A stretch of DNA of 64,000 nt, taken from Camelus bactrianus (Eukaryota > Chordata > Mammalia > Artiodactyla > Camelidae). Below are positions 12,082-21,900 of the stretch, in pieces (the first letter of the stretch is position 1; each line of letters begins with the position of its first letter). The position numbers and the translations under genes are program-made. The DNA is taken from NCBI RefSeq assembly GCF_048773025.1, contig NC_133574.1, positions 11,115,501 through 11,179,500 on the forward strand, read 5' to 3'. Under the pieces are notes generated by a model that saw only the letters and a program-made list of their open reading frames with translations, was not told the DNA's origin and made no database searches.

Positions 12082-13512
12082 CTAAAGCCAGCCCAGGCTT
12101 CCTACCATATTCAACTATCATAAGTAAATTAGAGATTTGTTTACCACTTAATATATTGAAGATAGAAAATTAAATCTAGTAGTATAAAGTACCATTAGGG
12201 AAAGATGAAATAAGTTAAATACCTTGAAACCAGATGATGTATTTATGAACAGTTTACTGGAACAAATTCATCTATATGGTATAATAGAAGATTTATGAGT
12301 AGAGGTAATAAGCCCAACAAGTCTGATGATAGCAGGTTGTTCATAAAAGAATTTTAGTTCAATTTTTATTATTAATTAAAAACAAAACTGTTAATATAAT
12401 TTAATGTAATTTTAAAAGGTACAGGTTTGTAGATGCAGGATATAAGCTTCTCTAGAGAATAAGCATAAACAATGCTGTAGTTTGCTTAAAAGCAGCCACC
12501 AATTAAGAAAGTATTCAAGGTTAAGAACACATTCATCTCAATATCAATAGCAAAATAATAAACCTCATAATTTAATACTGGACTAATCTATTAGTAAAAG
12601 CAATACTATTCATATTGGCAGCAAGAAATATTTATCCTTGCATAAGCTTATATCAGGATGAATCACTTACTGATGGTTAACAGTAAAATAAACCCTAACC
12701 AATACTTAATTATAAAAAACTGTTAGTCCAACACAGGTTTGCATTTAAGGAATGACTTTCTAAAAGGAAAAGGAACTTTGTAATCACATGTCCTGCATGT
12801 TTACCAGGAAGGTTACCTCTAGCACTTCTAATTTTAGAGGCACTGCCTAACAAAGGACATATTGAATGGCCATGGTTTCCTGACACTGAAAATGTAGCAT
12901 AATCACTTGTTTTCTAAATAAGCAACTAGGAGAATGGCACAAGGTTTTTACTGTCTCTTTTCATCAGTGAAATTGACCTTCCCAATAAGAGGTGGGAGCC
13001 ATATAAAATGAGAAGTTCCTTTGGTGCTTTATGTGTTTAATCTATAAAATAAATAACTGAATCTTAAGGGATAGCATAGCATTTAATGGGTTCATAATTA
13101 TGGTTGTGTTGACCCCAATGAATATAACCAGCTTCAAGTGATTAAAATTTAGACCAGCTTTTCAAAATGCTGTAGCATGTATTGATCCAATACATTGATT
13201 AACATAATAAAGTACTCTAAGAATAATAGCTCAATTCAAATTTAGAATTCATTTCAGCAATAGATTTTATACCCTCAGAATTGGATCAGAAGATCCCAGT
13301 GTTGTAACTGCTGAAAATGTTTCATTTAATGATTAAATTTCTGTGAGATATGAGTTCAGACTGGAATGATCCCAGTAAGTTTGTATCTATTATACACTTG
13401 TCCCAGTATGAGAGGACAAAAGAATTAAGGGTCACTTTATAAAATCACCATCAAATTAATTGGTGATACAGTAAAATTTTAATAATTTATATATACCCTA
13501 GTGTAGAACATG
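12082..13512 (+). pseudogene. MT-RNR2: NUMT: 16S rRNA
   Basis: Nearly the whole large-subunit rRNA gene is recognisable. Landmarks are AACAGTTTACTGGAACAAAT (12250), GTCTGATGATAGCAGGTTGT (12320), CTTGCATAAGCTTATATCAG (12637), and the peptidyl-transferase side GAGTTCAGACTGGAATGATC with AGTATGAGAGGACAAAAGAA near 13350-13425. The central part is shortened and substituted throughout. This is the strongest proof of mitochondrial origin. Confidence 0.93.
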
Positions 13513-13514
13513 GT

Positions 13515-13590
13515 TTGCTACAGTAGCAGAACACAATTGCTTCAAACATAAATCTTTATTTCCTTAAGGTTAAGTCCTCTTCCTAAGAAC
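13515..13590 (+). pseudogene. MT-TL1: NUMT: tRNA-Leu(UUR)
   Basis: GCTACAGTAGCAGAACACAA, AAACATAAATCTTTATT and GGTTAAGTCCTCTTCCTAA parallel mitochondrial tRNA-Leu (GTTAAGATGGCAGAGCCCGG ... GGTTCAAATCCTCTTCTTA). It lies between 16S and ND1 as expected. Confidence 0.8.
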
Positions 13591-14381
13591 AGATTTACAA
13601 TCTACATTCTTTTACTAAGTATTACAGGTTTGCTCACTGTGTCATTATTCACATTAATTAAATGGAATTCCTAGGTTCTGGAAATTTAGAGAGGCCCAAA
13701 TATCATCAATTTGTCTATATTATTGCACCAATGCTGGCCTTAACCATGGCTTTCACATTAGCAGTTCCTCTTAACATAACTTATCCACTATCCACTGATG
13801 TAAACTTAGGCACACTTCTTATACTGGCTGTATGAAGCCTAGCTTCTTATTCCATGCTCTGATCTGGATGAGTATAATATTAAAAATACACACTAATCAG
13901 AGCTTTATGGGCAAGAGCACAATCTCAAATAATGTAAACTAGCAATTATTGGTTTATTATCCCCACTGATAAATGGATCATTTATACTCTCATTTATTAA
14001 ACAAGAATACCTATGATTAATTTTCCCCTCCCAACCCCTAGCCATATTTTTTTATATTTACCTCTACTGTAGCAGAAATCAACAGAACCCCATTTTGATT
14101 TAACAGGAGAATCAAAACTTGTATATACCTTCCATGTAGAATATGTAGCAGGTCTATTTTCTCTGATCTTTATAGCTGAATATGTCAGTATCACGATAAT
14201 AAATGGTTTCAAAATTATTCTATTTTTAAGGGCATTTCAAAATCCCTGGATAACAGAATTAGATACAGCCAAATTACATACAGCCAATGTTATTATTCAA
14301 ACATGCATCCTAACAATATCCTTTCTATGAATTTGAATATCCTACACACAATTTTTAGATGATCATCTTATACATCTCTTA

Positions 14382-14724
14382 CTTTTAACATTTTTATTGA
14401 GTTATAGTCATTTTCCAATGTTGTGTCTAATTCCATTGTAGAGCATAATTTTTCAGTTATACATGAACATATATATATATATATATATATATACATTGTT
14501 ACATTATTTTCCCTGTGAGCTACCACAAGATCTTGTATATATTTCCCTGTGCTATACAGTACAATCTTGTTTATCTATTCTGCATATGCCTGTCAGTATC
14601 TACAAATTTAAACTCCCAGTTTATCCCTTCCCACCCCTCTCCCCCTTGGCAACCACAAGTTTGTATTCTATGTCTATGAATCTATTTCTGTTTTGGATTT
14701 ATGTTCTCTTTTTAGATTTCTTTT
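14382..14724 (-). mobile_element. Camelid LINE-1 3' end inserted in the NUMT
   Basis: The sequence runs from a reversed, short A-tail through the camelid LINE-1 3' UTR and is 5'-truncated. A 14-base target duplication with one mismatch flanks it: TTATACATCTCTTA at 14368-14381 and TTATACATCCCTTA at 14725-14738. The ND1 sequence continues across the site, so the insertion postdates the mitochondrial transfer. Confidence 0.92.
14469..14493 (+). repeat. (TA)n microsatellite in LINE-1 3' UTR
   Basis: A 25-base TA run at the same LINE-1 position as the longer run at 10778. Confidence 0.95.
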
Positions 14725-14850
14725 TTATACATCCCTTATTTATGAAAAAAATTGACACAAAGACTAGCTCTATGTATATGTTTCAGTACCTGTCAGTGCA
14801 TCAGGCATCCCACTACAAACATAAGAATTATGTCTGACCAAAGAGTTTTT

Positions 14851-14953
14851 GTTTGTTTGTTTTGCTTTGCTTTTAGGGGGGAAGAAAGTAGGTTTATTTA
14901 TGCATGTTTAAATTTATTATTATTATTATCATTATTATTATTGTTATTTAAAA

Positions 14954-15008
<55 letters not shown>

Positions 15009-15061
15009 CATCATCATCATCATCTAAGCATACACTCTACCACTGAGCTATATCCTCCCCC
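14851..15061 (-). mobile_element. Worn Vic-type SINE with expanded ATT tract
   Basis: The high-coordinate end on the minus strand starts GGGGGAGGATATAGCTCAGT and continues GGTAGAGTGTATGCTTAG, the tRNA-like head of the camelid SINE. Where the middle of the head (CCTGGGTTCAATCCC) should follow, there is a long ATT/ATC microsatellite instead, then an A-rich tail region. Flanks AAAGAGTTTTT (14840-14850) and AAAGAGCTCTTTT (15063-15075) form a worn target duplication inside tRNA-Ile. Confidence 0.75.
14913..15024 (+). repeat. (ATT)n/(ATC)n microsatellite inside SINE
   Basis: About 110 bases of ATT units ending in six ATC units. It appears to have grown within the SINE body and replaced part of it. 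Confidence 0.9.
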
Positions 15062-15111
15062 AAAAGAGCTCTTTTAAAATAGTAAATAAAAGAGGTTTAA
15101 TCAGTTCCTAG

Positions 15112-15183
15112 AATCATAGGAATTGATCCTACCCCTAAGAATTTTAAAATGTTCATGCTACCACATTATGCCACATTCTATGG
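15112..15183 (-). pseudogene. MT-TQ: NUMT: tRNA-Gln
   Basis: Plus-strand TAGAATCATAGGAATTGATC, CTACCCCTAAGAATTTTAAA and GCCACATTCTA correspond to the complement of mitochondrial tRNA-Gln, on the strand and at the place expected between tRNA-Ile and tRNA-Met. Confidence 0.85.
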
Positions 15184-15247
15184 TGAATATAGTCTGTTAA
15201 ATAAACTATCAGGTACATACCCTAAGAGTATTGTTTTATATCTTTAG
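15184..15247 (+). pseudogene. MT-TM: NUMT: tRNA-Met
   Basis: GTTAAATAAACTATCAGGTA followed by CATACCCTAAGAGTATTG matches mitochondrial tRNA-Met (CTAAATAAGCTATCGGGCCC then ATACCCCGAAAATGTTGG), with the CAT anticodon kept. Confidence 0.85.
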
Positions 15248-16224
15248 TATACTAGTAAACCCTATTTTTACTGTCACTCTGCTGACCATTATCTCAGGAA
15301 TCATTATTTTAATAAAAAGCTCACATGGTACTAGTATTTCCATTCTAAAAGAAAATTAAATGCACAAGTTATAGAAGCATCCAACAAGTCTTTTCTAACA
15401 ATAAACACCACATCTATACTATTTATATTGGATATTATTATTAATCTAGTATACTCCAGTCAATGAACAAGTACAAAATTCTTTAATCTAAGAGCATCCA
15501 CCATTTTAACAATAGCCCTAGACATAAAATTGAACTTCTCCCATTTCTTTTCTGAGTGATTGAATTTATACAGGGCATACATCATACAATAGAGCCAATC
15601 TTATTAATGTGACAGATGTACACCCCTATGTGTTACACCAAATCTCACTGCCCACTAAACATACTATTCTTCAAAGCTGTATTATGAAGTATCATCAGAA
15701 GCTGAGACAGACTAACAAAACTAACTAGAAAATTTATAGCCTGCTCATCAACTGTCCATATAAGATGAATAAAAGCTATTACTATGTGTAATCCAATCAT
15801 GACAACCCTAAATGCACTAATTTGTATCAAAAACACTGTCAACTTACTATTTATGCCCTGTGCATGGACTGCAACAGTATCATTATCACACACATAAAAT
15901 AAAACTCTTCTGATCATAATTTTTATCCCCATCATCATATTGTCTAAGGTGGTCTGCCACCAGTATAAGGGTTTTTCCTCAAATGAGTAATAACTCAAGA
16001 TATAACAAAATTCATTAATATCAATCTACAAACATTAATATTCCTTGCAGCATTTTTCAACATATGTTTGTACTTCTGGCTAAAATCCTCCATAGCACTA
16101 CCTATATTTTTAACAATAAATTATGAAAAAAATGAGATTTTAAACATAGAAAACAACACTCTGATTATTACTAATCCTAACAGTCACAGGATTACTGCCC
16201 TTAATATCAACTGTATCAGTGCTT
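15248..16224 (+). pseudogene. MT-ND2: NUMT: ND2
   Basis: The start, AAAAAGCTCACATGGTA near 15317, matches the ND2 'AGCTCTCACTG' region. TATACTCCAGTCAATGAACA and CATCCACCATTTTAACAATA near 15450-15510 match the central helices. The C-terminal end reads ATATCAACTGTATCAGTGCT just before tRNA-Trp. Length is close to the normal 1.04 kb with small losses. The mitochondrial product is a complex I membrane subunit. A 117-codon minus-strand frame at 15645-15998 is only its antisense shadow. Confidence 0.88.
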
Positions 16225-16291
16225 AAGTATGGATTCAGGTTATACACACCAACAGTTTTCAAATGTTTAAGGAAGTACAATTTCCTTTCTG
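16225..16291 (+). pseudogene. MT-TW: NUMT: tRNA-Trp
   Basis: GGATTCAGGTTATACACACC, TTTTCAAATGTTTAAGGAAG and TACAATTTCCTTTCTG match mitochondrial tRNA-Trp, with the TCA anticodon visible in GTTTTCAAATG. Confidence 0.82.
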
Positions 16292-16292
16292 A

Positions 16293-16366
16293 AAATATGG
16301 ATTACAAGAGAGTTTGTACTACATCAATTGAAGCCAATCAAACACTTTAATTAAGGTAAATACTTA
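16293..16366 (-). pseudogene. MT-TA: NUMT: tRNA-Ala
   Basis: Plus-strand ACATCAATTGAAGCCAATCA then AACACTTTAATTAAGGTAAA is the complement of mitochondrial tRNA-Ala, on the expected strand after tRNA-Trp. Confidence 0.85.
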
Positions 16367-16440
16367 GTAGATTGGTGGGCTTCCACTACAGGAAGTTTCA
16401 GTCAGCAGATAAATCTTCTAGTAAACTGGCTTCAGTCTAT
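16367..16440 (-). pseudogene. MT-TN: NUMT: tRNA-Asn
   Basis: Plus-strand TAGATTGGTGGGCTTCCACT, GAAGTTTCAGTCAGCAGATA and ACTGGCTTCAGTCTA match the complement of mitochondrial tRNA-Asn. The NUMT stops about nine bases later, where the light-strand replication origin hairpin would begin; the hairpin itself is absent. Confidence 0.87.
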
Positions 16441-16449
16441 TTCTCTCAA

Positions 16450-17330
16450 GATCGCTTTGGGCACTCCTTCCATGTTTAGTTTTGTTATCAACATGGGATG
16501 TCTTCTTTTTATAAGGTTTTATTTTATTTCTTTTGGTAATGTCTTTTCCATTTCAATTTACTAGTCTTACACCTTGATAAAATTGATTCTTAAGTATTCT
16601 AGTAATATTGATATTATGTAAAATAAAATTCTGTTAAATTATTCTTGATATTATTCATTGTTAGTGTGTACAAGAAAGAAATTCTGATACATTGACAATT
16701 TGTATTGTCTACTTGCTGAAGTATTTGAGTCGCTTACAGCTTAAAAGTTAAGCTACTCAGTGAAATGTTCATGATTTCAAGACTTATATATATACATATG
16801 ATGTCATCTGATTGGTGAATAGATTTGTTTTTAGTGTAACAATTTTATTTGTTGATACTCTTACTGTCTTTCACCCTGGCTTTTTGTGGAAGTTCCAGGA
16901 AAATAGTGAATAAAAGTGTTGAAAGGAAATCTCTGGGCTTTATTCCAGATTTTTATTTACTGTTTCTTATAATGCTGTGTATCGTACTAAGATAATTTGT
17001 TTCTACCCCTATTTTCAAGAGTGTTTATTCCATGAAGTAAGAGTGGAGTTTTTTTAACGTTTCTTGTGATCAATTGAATCAGATTTTGTAATTTCTCCTG
17101 CTGTAATATTGTTGTTTAGTATACCATTTAGTTTTATGTTAAAATTTAAGACATTGTTTGGTTTAAAATGTTAAAAAAGTATAAAATCTTCTGTGGAGAC
17201 ATTTGCTTAAGGTGCATAATCTTTTTATTGTGTGGTTAAATTAAGGTAAGTAGTACTTTAGGTAAGTGGAGGAATCGAATTTAATAGGCAAGTTGATTGT
17301 TTTTGTGATGTTTCTGTGGGATTTTATTCC
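16450..17330 (-). mobile_element. Old LINE-1 ORF2 fragment
   Basis: Reversed ORF2 landmarks include GATCGCTTTGGGCACTCC at the left edge, TTGATTCTTAAGTATTCTAG, ATTCATTGTTAGTGTGTACA, ATGATGTCATCTG and GTGAATAAAAGTGTTGAAAG. It begins directly at the NUMT end. Its left part covers the same ORF2 stretch as the LINE-1 on the other side of the NUMT, so the two overlap in the family consensus. Past 17050 the match fades. Confidence 0.6.
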
Positions 17331-17384
17331 ATCAAGATAGTCTTAGGTTATTCCAAGAAAATAGGATTAAGGGATGAGGGGTAG

Positions 17385-18530
17385 AGACAGGGTGAAAGTA
17401 AAATAGTCAGTGGTAAGTGTTAGGCGAATTGTGTTAAGGGTCAGTGCTAGGGAACAGGGGCCTGGGGAAGTATTGGATGTTTATGTCATGTTTATGGGCT
17501 GTGGTTGGGTCTATGGGTAAGAGCTGGGTTCGGCATTATGGCCTAGGGTCAGGGCAAAGTTCAAGGTCTGGGTCATGGTCTAGGTCAGGGTCTAGGGTTT
17601 AGGATCTAGGGTCAGAGTCAGGGTTTTAATGTTCGGGTTTGGGTTCAGGCTTGGGTTGGGGTTCGATTCGGTGTTGGGGCTGGGGTTGGAATCAGGTTAG
17701 GGTTAAGGTTAGGGTCAGGGTTCAGGCTTATGGTCAGCATTCAGACTTAGGGTCAGGGTTCAGGTTCAGGGTCAGGGTTAGGGCTAGGGCTCTGTCTATG
17801 GCTAGGTTTAGGGTAAAGGCTTGGTTTCAGATTAGGGTTTAGGGTTAGGGTTAGGGTAGGGTTAAGGTAAGTTCCTGTTCAGCATCTGGGTCTGGGTCAG
17901 AATCTGGGTCAGGGTCAAGTTCAGGGGTCAGCATTACGGTCTGGATAGGAGTCAGTGGTTAGTGTTAAGGTCAGTGTTTTTGGTGTGGGGACAAGTTTCA
18001 GGGACAGTTTCAGGGTCAATGTCAGTCAGGTTCATGTTCAGGTACAGGGTTTATGGTCAGGGTCAGCAGATGGGGTCAGGGCTTCTGGGTCATGGCTATG
18101 GATAGGGCTAGTGTTAGGACTAGGGTTAGGACTAGAGCCAGGGCCAGGGTTAGGGCTTGGGGCAGAGTCAGGTCTAGGGTCAGTGTCAGGGTCAATTTCA
18201 TGGGTAGTGCTGGGTATAGGGCTAGGGGTCAGGGTACAAGTTTAGGGCACGGGTAAGTAGGATGCGGGCTCAGGTGATGGTTAGGGTACATGTTAGTGTT
18301 TAGTATGAGGAAGTGGGTGAGGTTGAGGGAGAGGATGAGGGTGAGGATCAGGATGAGAGTGAGGCTCATGTTCAGTTTAGGGGTCAGGGACAAGTTTCTG
18401 GTTGGGGTTGGGGCAAGGTTGGGGTTGGGGCAAGGTTAGGGTTGGGGCTGGGGCTGGGGCAGGTTCAGTGCCAGGGTTTAGGAAAAGGAGAAGTGTTCAT
18501 GGTGAGGGTCAGAGTTCAAGGTTAGGGACT
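17385..18530 (+). repeat. Degenerate telomere-like tract (TTAGGG/GGGTCA)
   Basis: About 1.1 kb of G-rich, C-poor sequence is built from variants such as GGTTAGGG, GGGTCAGG, GGGCTAGG and GGTTCAGG, densest from 17495 on. Exact TTAGGG tandem occurs around 17831-17868. The G-rich strand is the plus strand along the whole tract, so if it was once a chromosome end, the end lay to the right. No CCCTAA-oriented partner is seen in the window. The long Gly/Val/Arg-rich open frames here (17639-18525) only reflect the hexamer-like repeat. The tract stops sharply at the first satellite monomer. Confidence 0.9.
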
Positions 18531-18790
18531 GGATCCCAGAATGGAAAATGTGGAGAAGCATACATTCAGCTAGCGTAATGGGCAAGGGTAAATATAGAAT
18601 CACTTACCCTGAGTTCTCACCACGTTTCCTAGAGCCGGTTTCAAGATAAAGGCCGTTTGTGATGGAAAATCGAGTTGGAGAGAGTGCCTCCCCCTATATA
18701 TACATAGGTATGACTGTGTCCAAATGAATGAAACTCAGTGTTCGCAGAAAGGTAGGTGATGGATGGCTTCCACACACATTCAGTTCAGAG
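18531..18790 (+). repeat. 248-bp satellite, leftmost monomer (C type)
   Basis: One complete monomer runs from GGATCCCAGAATGG to TTCCACACACATTCAG. CTTACCCTGA, GGGCAAGGGTAAAT and CCCTATATATACATAGG place it with subfamily C, which otherwise occurs at the far right end of the array in inverted orientation. It is cut off from the rest of the array by the LINE-1 at 18791. Confidence 0.88.
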
Positions 18791-18966
18791 ATTTATTTTT
18801 TAAATTTTTTATTGATTTATAGTCACTTTACAATGTTGTGTCAATTTCCTATTTAGAGCACAATTTTTCAGTTATACATGAAAATATATTTCACATTTTT
18901 CTCTCTGTGAGCTACCATAAGATCTTGTATATATTTCCCTGTGCTATACAGTATAATCTTGTTTAA

Positions 18967-21900
18967 CTATTCTACAATTTTGAAATCCCGATCTATCTCT
19001 TCCCACCCCCCATCCCCTTGGTAGACACAAGTTTGTATTCTATGTCTATGAGTCAGTTTCTGTTTTGTATTTATGCTTTTTTTTTTTTTTGATTCCACAT
19101 ATGAGTGATCTCTTATGGCATTTTTTTTCTCTTTCTGTCTTACTTCACTTAGAATGACATTCTCCAGGAACATCCATGTTGCTGCAAATGGCATTATATT
19201 GTCGGGTTTTATGGCTGAATATTATTCCATTGTATAAATATACCACTTCTTTATCCAGTTATCTGTTGGACATTTAGGCTGTTACCATGTCTTGGCTATT
19301 GTAAAGCTGCTATGAACATTGGGGTGCATGTGTCATCCTGAAGTAGGGGTCCTTCTGGATATATGCCCAGGAGTGGGATTCCTGGATCATATGGTAAGTC
19401 TATTCCTAGTCTTTTGAGGAATCTCCATACTGTTTTCCACAGTGGCTGCACCAATCTGCATTCCCACTAGCAGTGTAGGAGAGTTCCCTTTTCTCCACAG
19501 CCTCTCCAGCATTTGTCATTTGTGGACTATTGAACGATGGCCATTCTGACTGGTGTGAGGTGATACCTCATTGTAGTTTTGATTTGCAATTTTCTGATAA
19601 TTAGTGATATTGAACATTTTTTCATGTGTCTATTGATCATTTATATGTCTTCCTTGGAGAATTGCTTGTTTAGATCTTCTGCCCATTTTTGGATTGTGTC
19701 ATTTATTTTTTCTTATTGAGTCATATGGGTTGCTTATATATTCTGGAGATCAAGCCTTTATCGATTTCATTTGCAAATTTTTTCTCCCATTCCATAGGTT
19801 GTCTTTTTATTTTACTTATGGTTTCTTTTGCTGTGCAGAAGCTTGTAAGTTTCATTAGGTCCCATTTATTTATTCTTGCTTTTATTTCTACTAGGAGAAA
19901 AGTTTTGATATGTATGTCAGATAATGTTTTGCCTATGTTTCCCTCTTATTGTATCTTGTCTTATATTTAAGTCTTTGATACATTTTGAGTTTATTTTTGT
20001 GTATGTTGTAAGGGAGTGTTCTAGCTTCATTGTTTTACATGCTTCTGTCCAGTTTTCCCAATACCATTTGCTGAAGAGTCTGTCTTTATTCCATTGTATA
20101 TTCTTGCCTCCTTCATCAAAGATTAGTTGACCAAAAGTTTGTGGGTTCATTTCTGGGCTCTCTTTTCTGTTCCATTGGTCTATATGTCTGTTTTATTACC
20201 AATACCATGCTGTGTTAATGACTGTAACTCTATAGTATTGTATGAAGTCTTGGAGAATGATTCCTCCAGCCTCTTTCTTTCTCTTCAGTAATGCTTTGGT
20301 AATTCTAGGTCTTTGATGGTTCCATATAAATTTTATTATGATTTATTCTAGTTCTGTGAAATATGTCCTGGGTAATTTGATAGGGATTGTATTAAATATG
20401 TCAATTGTCTTCTGCAGTGTGACCATTTTAACAATATTGATTCTTCCAATCCAAGAGCATGGGATATCGTTCCAATTTTTAAAGTCTTCTTTAATTTCCT
20501 TCATCAATGATTTTTTAAAATTTTTTATTGATTTATAATCATTTTACAATGTTGTGTCAATTTCCAGTGTAGAGCACAATTTTTTCAGTTATACATGAAC
20601 ATATATATATATTGATTGTCACATTTTTTTCTCTGTGAGCTACCATAAGATCTTGTATATATTTCCCTGTGCTGTACAGTGTAATCTTGTTTATCTATTC
20701 TAAAACTCTGAAATCCCACTCTATCTCTTCCCAACCCCTGCCCCCTTGACAACCACAAGTTTGTATTCTATGTCTATGAGTCTACTTCCGTTTGTATTTA
20801 TGATTTGTTTTTTTGTTTTTTGGGTTTTTTGTTTGTTGGTTTTGTTTTGTTTTGTTTTTTTAGATTCCACAGATGAGCAATCTCATATGGTAATTTTCTT
20901 CCTCTTTCTGGCTTACTTCACTTTAATTACATTCTCCACGAACATCCATGTTGCTGCAAATGGCATTATATTGTCAGCTTGTGTTGCTGAGTAGTATTCC
21001 ATAGTTTATATATACCACTTCTTCTTTATCCAGTCATTTGTTAATGGACATTTAGGCTGTAGGTGACACCTGCACCCCAATGTTCATAGCAGCATTACCT
21101 ACAATAGTCAAGACATGGAAACATCCTTCATTATTGGTTCATAGTTTTCTGTGTATAATTCTTTCACCTCCTTGGTTAGATTTGTTCCTTGTTATTTTAT
21201 TACTTTGGGTGCTATTTTAAAGGGGATTGTTTCCTTACTTTCTATTTCTGTTGATTCATAATCAGTGTAAAGAAATGCAACAGATATTTGAACATTAATC
21301 TTGTAACCTGCTACCTTGCTGAATTCTTTGATCAGCTCTAGTAGTTTTTGTGTGGACCTTTTAGGGTTTTCTATATATAGTAACTTGTTGTTGGCATATA
21401 GTGACACTTTTATCTCTTCTTTTCCAATTTGGATCCCTTTTATTTCTCTCGTCTGCTGTGGCTAGGACTTCCAAGACTATGTTGAATAGGAGTGGTGATA
21501 GTGGGCATCCTTGTCCCAGATTTTAGTGGGAAGCTTTTGAGTTTTTCACCATTGAGTACTATTGTGGATGTAGGTTTGTCATATATAGCTTTTATATGTT
21601 GAGATATGTTCCTTATATACATAATTTGGTGACAGTTTTTATCATTAATGGGTGTTGAATTTTATCAAATACTTTTTCTGCATCTATTAAGATGATCATG
21701 TGGTTTTTGTCTTTTCTCTTGTTGATGTGATGTATTACATTGATTGATTTGCATATGTTGAACCACCCTTGTGTCCCTGGGGTGAACGCCACTTGGTCAT
21801 GGAGTATAATCTTTTTTATGTGTTGTTAGATTCTATTTGCTAATATTTTGATGAGGATTTTGGCATCTATGTTCATCAGTGATATTGGCCTATAATTTTC

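Larger units (their letters stand above)
13591..14825 (+). pseudogene. MT-ND1: NUMT: ND1, interrupted by LINE-1
   Basis: From about 13690 the sequence follows ND1: TATTGCACCAATGCTGGCCT, GATCATTTATACTCTCATT, CCCCTAGCCATATTTTTTTA, ATTTTGATTTAACAGGAGAA and AGAATATGTAGCAGGTCTAT. The N-terminal part is shortened (the gene is about 957 bp; about 100 bases near 13660 appear lost). A 343-base LINE-1 insertion at 14382-14724 splits it; the C-terminal end resumes at 14739 and stops near ACTACAAACATAAG before tRNA-Ile. In mitochondria the product is a membrane subunit of respiratory complex I. Here it is a fossil with frames broken under either genetic code. Confidence 0.9.
14826..15112 (+). pseudogene. 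MT-TI: NUMT: tRNA-Ile, split by SINE
   Basis: The 5' half, ATTATGTCTGACCAAAGAGT, ends at 14845 and the 3' half resumes at about 15062 with AGTAAATAAAAGAGGTTTAA. Mitochondrial tRNA-Ile is AGAAATATGTCTGATAAAAG followed by the TAGAGTAAATAATAGAGGTT part. The anticodon-side region carries the insertion. Confidence 0.8.
11668..16449 (+). pseudogene. Nuclear mitochondrial DNA segment (NUMT), 12S to tRNA-Asn
   Basis: About 4.2 kb of mitochondrial sequence (4.78 kb with two later insertions) lies in one piece, in mitochondrial order and heavy-strand sense. It starts in the 3' third of 12S rRNA and stops at tRNA-Asn, next to where the light-strand origin would be. Sequence recall shows many matches to conserved mammalian mtDNA, but all genes have scattered substitutions and small gaps, so it is an old transfer. 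It begins just after a T-run in an old LINE-1 and ends directly against another LINE-1 piece. There is no sign of poly(A) tailing, which fits DNA-mediated repair insertion, the usual route for NUMTs. Nuclear translation is not expected: the code differs and frames are broken. Confidence 0.93.

Noticed and set aside
15645-15998. 117-codon minus-strand frame
   Set aside because: It is antisense to the ND2 remnant of the NUMT.
11668-16449. Functional mitochondrial tRNA or rRNA genes
   Set aside because: Substitutions, gaps and insertions throughout, and nuclear flanks on both sides, mark it as a NUMT.
17639-18525. Gly/Val/Arg-rich open frames
   Set aside because: They come from translation of TTAGGG/GGGTCA-like repeats.
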